Source: Planctomycetota bacterium
Lineage (GTDB): Bacteria > Planctomycetota > B15-G4
Direction of reading: 5' to 3'
Assembly: GCA_029259715.1 (NCBI GenBank)
Contig: JAJDEP010000014.1
Span: 186,001-250,000 of the forward strand
DNA length: 64,000 nucleotides
A program made the translations under genes and the position numbers. A model generated the notes under the pieces. That model searched no databases. It saw nothing but the letters and a program-made list of their open reading frames with translations, and was not told where the DNA came from. Position 1 is the stretch's first letter, and each line of letters opens with the position of its first letter. Positions 61,146 to 64,000 of this stretch are shown here, in pieces.

Positions 61146-61292
61146 GGCCCGACCCGCTGAGGACGGTCCCGCGGGCCGCCCTCGCGACCGGCCTTCACGG
61201 CGGACCCGTCCGACCGGTACCATCCGGCCCCGAAGTCGGCACCCGCCCCAGGCTCCTCCCACGGCCCCTGGGGACCCTCGAGGAAGCATCCC

Positions 61293-62516
61293 TTGGATCC
61301 GAGGTTGCGCCAGGCCATCGACGCCGTCGATCGCGGCGATGTCGCGACGCTTCAGGAATTGCTGCGCGCCGAACCCGACCTCGTGCGCCATTGCGTGGAG
61401 ACCACCGAGCCTCCGTACGACGCCTACTTCGGCCGGGCCGCCCTGCTGCATCACGTGGCCGGCAATCCGCAGCGCCCCGCCGACGGCGGCCTCCACACCC
61501 TGCCCGGCAACATCGTCGACGTGACCCGCCTGCTGCTCGAGCACGGCGCCGAGGTGGATGCCACGTGCGGCGCTTCCGACGGCTCGGGCGGCACGACCCT
61601 CGGCCTCGTCGCGTCGAGCAGCGTCGCCGCGAGCCAGGGCCACGCGGCCGCGCTCATCAACGTCCTCGTGGGCGCCGGTGCCGACGTCGACTTCGGCGGC
61701 GGCGCCTGCCTGCACACGGCCCTCTACCACTGTGTCGAGTGCCGGGATCAGCGCGACGTCGCCACCCTGCTGCTCGACCACGGCGCGAGCGTCGACTTCG
61801 TCTTCGCCGCGGGCCTGGGACGCCTCGACTTGATGCAGCCGTTCCTCGACAAAGCGGGCCGGACCCGCTCGGATGCCGACCGACTCTCGCGCGGCTTCGA
61901 TCGCGACGGAGAGCCCGGCGACGACAAGGAGGTCTTCACCCAGGCGCTGATCTATGCCGCCGCCAATGGGCGCAACGAGGTCGTCACATGGTTGCTCGAC
62001 CGCGGCGTGGCCATCGACGCGCTGGGGCGCTTCGGACCCGAGCGGCCCGCCGCCCTGCACGCCGCCGCCTGGGCCGGCTGGAGCGACACGGCCCGCCTGC
62101 TCGTCGAGCGCGGCGCCGATGTAAACCTGCGCGACCCGCAACACGAGTCCACCGCCGCCGGCTGGGCCGAGTACTGCCGCCAGCCCGAGACCCTCGCCTA
62201 TCTGCTGACCCAGTCCGGTGCGTTCGACCTCATGAATGCCGTGGAATTCGGGGCCACCGAGCGGGTGGCGGAGCTGCTGGGCGCGGGCGATCCCGACCAG
62301 TCCGTGGGCGAGGGGCAGCCGGGCGTGATGCTGCGCTTTGCGAGCTGGCGGGGGCACGACGGACTGGTGAGCTGGCTGCTCGAGCGGGGCGCCGACCCGG
62401 CCCTGCCCAACCCCGACGGCAAGACGGCCCTCGATGCCGCCCTGGCTGCCGGCCACGAACACATCGCCGCGCTGATCCGCGCCCGCAACGGACACGCCGG
62501 CGGCGAGCCGGCCTAG
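61293..62516 (+). CDS. Ankyrin-repeat protein
   Basis: 407 residues without a signal peptide. About eight ankyrin units are visible, several in consensus form: DVTRLLLEHGAEVDATC, ALINVLVGAGADVDFGGG, DVATLLLDHGASVDF, EVVTWLLDRGVAIDALG, DTARLLVERGADVNLRD and GLVSWLLERGADPALPN. Ankyrin repeats mediate protein binding; the partner is unknown. TTG 61293 has AGGAAG 8 nt upstream. The last four bases overlap the end of the convergent tesA gene (CTAG). Confidence 0.85.
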   Translation: MDPRLRQAIDAVDRGDVATLQELLRAEPDLVRHCVETTEPPYDAYFGRAALLHHVAGNPQRPADGGLHTLPGNIVDVTRLLLEHGAEVDATCGASDGSGGTTLGLVASSSVAASQGHAAALINVLVGAGADVDFGGGACLHTALYHCVECRDQRDVATLLLDHGASVDFVFAAGLGRLDLMQPFLDKAGRTRSDADRLSRGFDRDGEPGDDKEVFTQALIYAAANGRNEVVTWLLDRGVAIDALGRFGPERPAALHAAAWAGWSDTARLLVERGADVNLRDPQHESTAAGWAEYCRQPETLAYLLTQSGAFDLMNAVEFGATERVAELLGAGDPDQSVGEGQPGVMLRFASWRGHDGLVSWLLERGADPALPNPDGKTALDAALAAGHEHIAALIRARNGHAGGEPA

Positions 62517-63274
62517 CGCCCCGCGAGCAGCGGCTCGAGCACGGCCCACACGTTGTCGGCCACGATCCGTTGCCCGGCGACGTTCGGATGGATGCCGTCC
62601 GACTGGTTCAGCGCGGGTTCGCCGCCGACCCCTTCGAGCAGGAACGGCACGAGGGCGGTGTCGTGACGGGCCGCGAGGCGCGGGAAGACCGCGCGGAAGG
62701 CGGCGGTGTAGTCGGCGCCCATGTTGGGCGGCGACTCCATACCGGTGAGCACGATGACGGCCTCGGGGCGCAGCGCGCGCACGCGTTCGATGAGCGCCTC
62801 GAGATTCGCCTCCATCAGGTCGACGGAGATGCCACGCAGGCCGTCGTTGCCGCCGAGGGCCAGCACCACGGCGGCTACGTCCGCTTGGCCGTTGAGCACC
62901 CAGTCGAGACGGCGCAGGCCGCCGGTGGTCGTCTCGCCGCTCGACCCGGCGTTGACCATGCGGTGGGCTCGGCCGGAGTCCGCCAGGCGCCGCGCCAGCA
63001 CCGCCGGCCAGGCGTCCTCGGGATCGAGGCCGTAGCCCGCCGTGAGGCTGTCGCCGAAGCAGAGGATGGCGGGGCCGTCCGCCACACCTTCTCCGCTGGC
63101 ATCGTTCGGTGGGGCGTCTACATTTGGGGCCCCGGTCGCCGGTCCGTCCGGTCCCTCGGCCGCGCGCTCGACGACCTCTCCGCAGGCCGCGACGACCAGG
63201 GCCAGCACCGCCGCCCCGACCCACGCGATCGCGCTCCCGCCCCTCGCCGATGACTCTCTCACGGATGCATTCAT
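62513..63274 (-). CDS. tesA: TesA-type SGNH esterase/thioesterase, lipoprotein
   Basis: 253 residues. A lipoprotein signal (WVGAAVLALVVAAC) precedes an SGNH-hydrolase domain: block I CFGDSLTAGYGL carries the Ser, block III LGGNDGLRG the Gly and Asn, and block V QSDGIHPN the Asp and His. TesA-type enzymes hydrolyse acyl esters and thioesters. ATG 63274 is chosen because it gives the lipobox a normal position; the frame is open to 63316. It is divergent from ybbA with overlapping start codons, the arrangement known from E. coli tesA/ybbA. Confidence 0.88.
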   Translation of the reverse strand: MNASVRESSARGGSAIAWVGAAVLALVVAACGEVVERAAEGPDGPATGAPNVDAPPNDASGEGVADGPAILCFGDSLTAGYGLDPEDAWPAVLARRLADSGRAHRMVNAGSSGETTTGGLRRLDWVLNGQADVAAVVLALGGNDGLRGISVDLMEANLEALIERVRALRPEAVIVLTGMESPPNMGADYTAAFRAVFPRLAARHDTALVPFLLEGVGGEPALNQSDGIHPNVAGQRIVADNVWAVLEPLLAGR

Positions 63275-64000
63275 GACCCAGGCCCCCATGCTAGCCGTCG
63301 ATGCGCTGCACCGCACCTACGCCAGCGGCGCCGGAACGCTCACCGTGTTGCGCGACGTGTCGTTCGACCTCGGGCGCGGGGAGTCGCTGGCCATCGTGGG
63401 ACCATCGGGCAGCGGCAAGACCACGCTGCTCGGTCTGTGCGCCGGGCTCGACCAGCCCACGTCGGGCGAGGTGACCCTCGACGGCACGGCCCTCTCCGGC
63501 CTCGACCAGGACGCCCTGGCGGTGCTGCGCCGGGACCGCGTGGGCTTCGTGTTCCAGAGCTTCCGGCTGCTGTCGACGCTCACGGCCCTCGAGAACGTGA
63601 TGGTGCCGGCCGAGCTGGCCGGGCGTCGCGACGCCCGCAAGGCCGCCACCGAGCTGCTGGCCGCCACCGGACTGGGCGATCGCCTCGACCACCACCCGGG
63701 GCAGCTCTCGGGCGGCGAGCAGCAGCGGGTGGCCCTGGCGCGGGCCTTCGTCAACCGTCCGGCGCTGCTCTTCGCCGACGAGCCCACCGGCAACCTCGAC
63801 GGTGCGTCGGCCGAGCGGGTCGCCGACCTGCTCTTCGACCTGCAGTCCCGCGAGGGCACCACGCTGGTCCTCGTCACGCACAACGACGAGCTGGCCGAGC
63901 GCACGGGCCGCATCCTGCGCCTGAAGGACGGCGCCGTCGTCTCGGACGAGAGCATCGCTCCGAGCGCCCCCGCCGTCGCCGCCGTCCATCCCGCGCCCCG
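63273..64000 (+). CDS. ybbA: ABC transporter ATPase YbbA (3' end outside window)
   Basis: The frame is open to the last base, 242 codons so far. Walker A (GPSGSGKTTLL), the RDRVGFVFQSFRLL Q-loop, signature LSGGEQQR, Walker B (LLFADEPTGNLDG) and the His loop (VLVTHND) place it in the LolD/MacB/YbbA group. The position next to tesA, divergent, supports YbbA, whose usual partner is the FtsX-like permease YbbP; that gene should lie just right of the window. ATG 63273 overlaps the tesA start codon by two bases. Confidence 0.85.
   Translation, partial: MTQAPMLAVDALHRTYASGAGTLTVLRDVSFDLGRGESLAIVGPSGSGKTTLLGLCAGLDQPTSGEVTLDGTALSGLDQDALAVLRRDRVGFVFQSFRLLSTLTALENVMVPAELAGRRDARKAATELLAATGLGDRLDHHPGQLSGGEQQRVALARAFVNRPALLFADEPTGNLDGASAERVADLLFDLQSREGTTLVLVTHNDELAERTGRILRLKDGAVVSDESIAPSAPAVAAVHPAP

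Noticed and set aside
60636..63224. Open frame of 862 codons on the minus strand across LOG, ankyrin and tesA genes
   Set aside because: It overlaps three supported genes, two of them antisense, and reads as Arg/Gly-rich low complexity.

Overview
The window is about 64 kb of very GC-rich bacterial DNA (roughly 70% GC by eye) carrying 43 genes or gene fragments. It contains no rRNA, tRNA, CRISPR array or insertion sequence that I could find. The gene mix points to a Gram-negative, envelope-rich, respiring bacterium, most like a high-GC planctomycete. The pointers are LptB, ETF, a multiheme cytochrome, many very large secreted or lipid-anchored proteins (FG-GAP, BNR, NHL, HEAT/CARDB and carboxypeptidase-regulatory folds), sulfatase-superfamily enzymes and several DinB-like proteins. 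The phylum is an inference; no marker gene in the window settles it.

Layout. 0-4.3 kb: the end of lptB, an HD-GYP response regulator, etfB-etfA and a small CPXCG protein. 4.3-8.6 kb: a BNR-repeat exported protein coupled to a methyltransferase, divergent from an ATP-grasp gene. 8.6-16.4 kb (minus strand): a Cys/Asp-rich secreted protein, metG, and an FG-GAP protein coupled to a large exported protein. 16.5-18.9 kb: an exported trypsin-like protease followed by a clearly lower-GC PIN-domain gene, the only obvious recent acquisition. 19-30 kb: a giant HEAT/CARDB protein, a sulfatase-fold lipoprotein, an M23 peptidase and two tandem carboxypeptidase-regulatory-like proteins. 30-37.4 kb: a secreted PEP-synthase-like ATP-binding protein, a lipoprotein methyltransferase, membrane proteins (one an M50 protease), a YkgJ-type cysteine cluster protein and DinB proteins. 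37.4-57 kb: a beta-helix protein, a second M23 gene, two NHL-repeat proteins, a second HEAT/CARDB giant and a second pair of carboxypeptidase-regulatory-like proteins, so this stretch repeats the families of the 19-30 kb block. 57-64 kb: an octaheme cytochrome with a membrane partner, a lipoprotein, a LOG-family protein, an ankyrin protein, and the divergent pair tesA/ybbA, the latter cut by the window edge.

Four signals cut across the genes. (1) Eight start codons have a TANNNT hexamer 6-9 nt upstream and no Shine-Dalgarno, the arrangement expected for leaderless transcripts. (2) Many intergenic gaps hold degenerate tandem repeats with periods of 13-20 bp, often abutting start or stop codons. 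(3) Three secreted proteins end in the same module of about 120 residues, probably a sorting or anchoring domain. (4) The leader of the beta-helix gene contains two direct repeats, a central inverted copy and an anti-Shine-Dalgarno stretch, which could form alternative hairpins.
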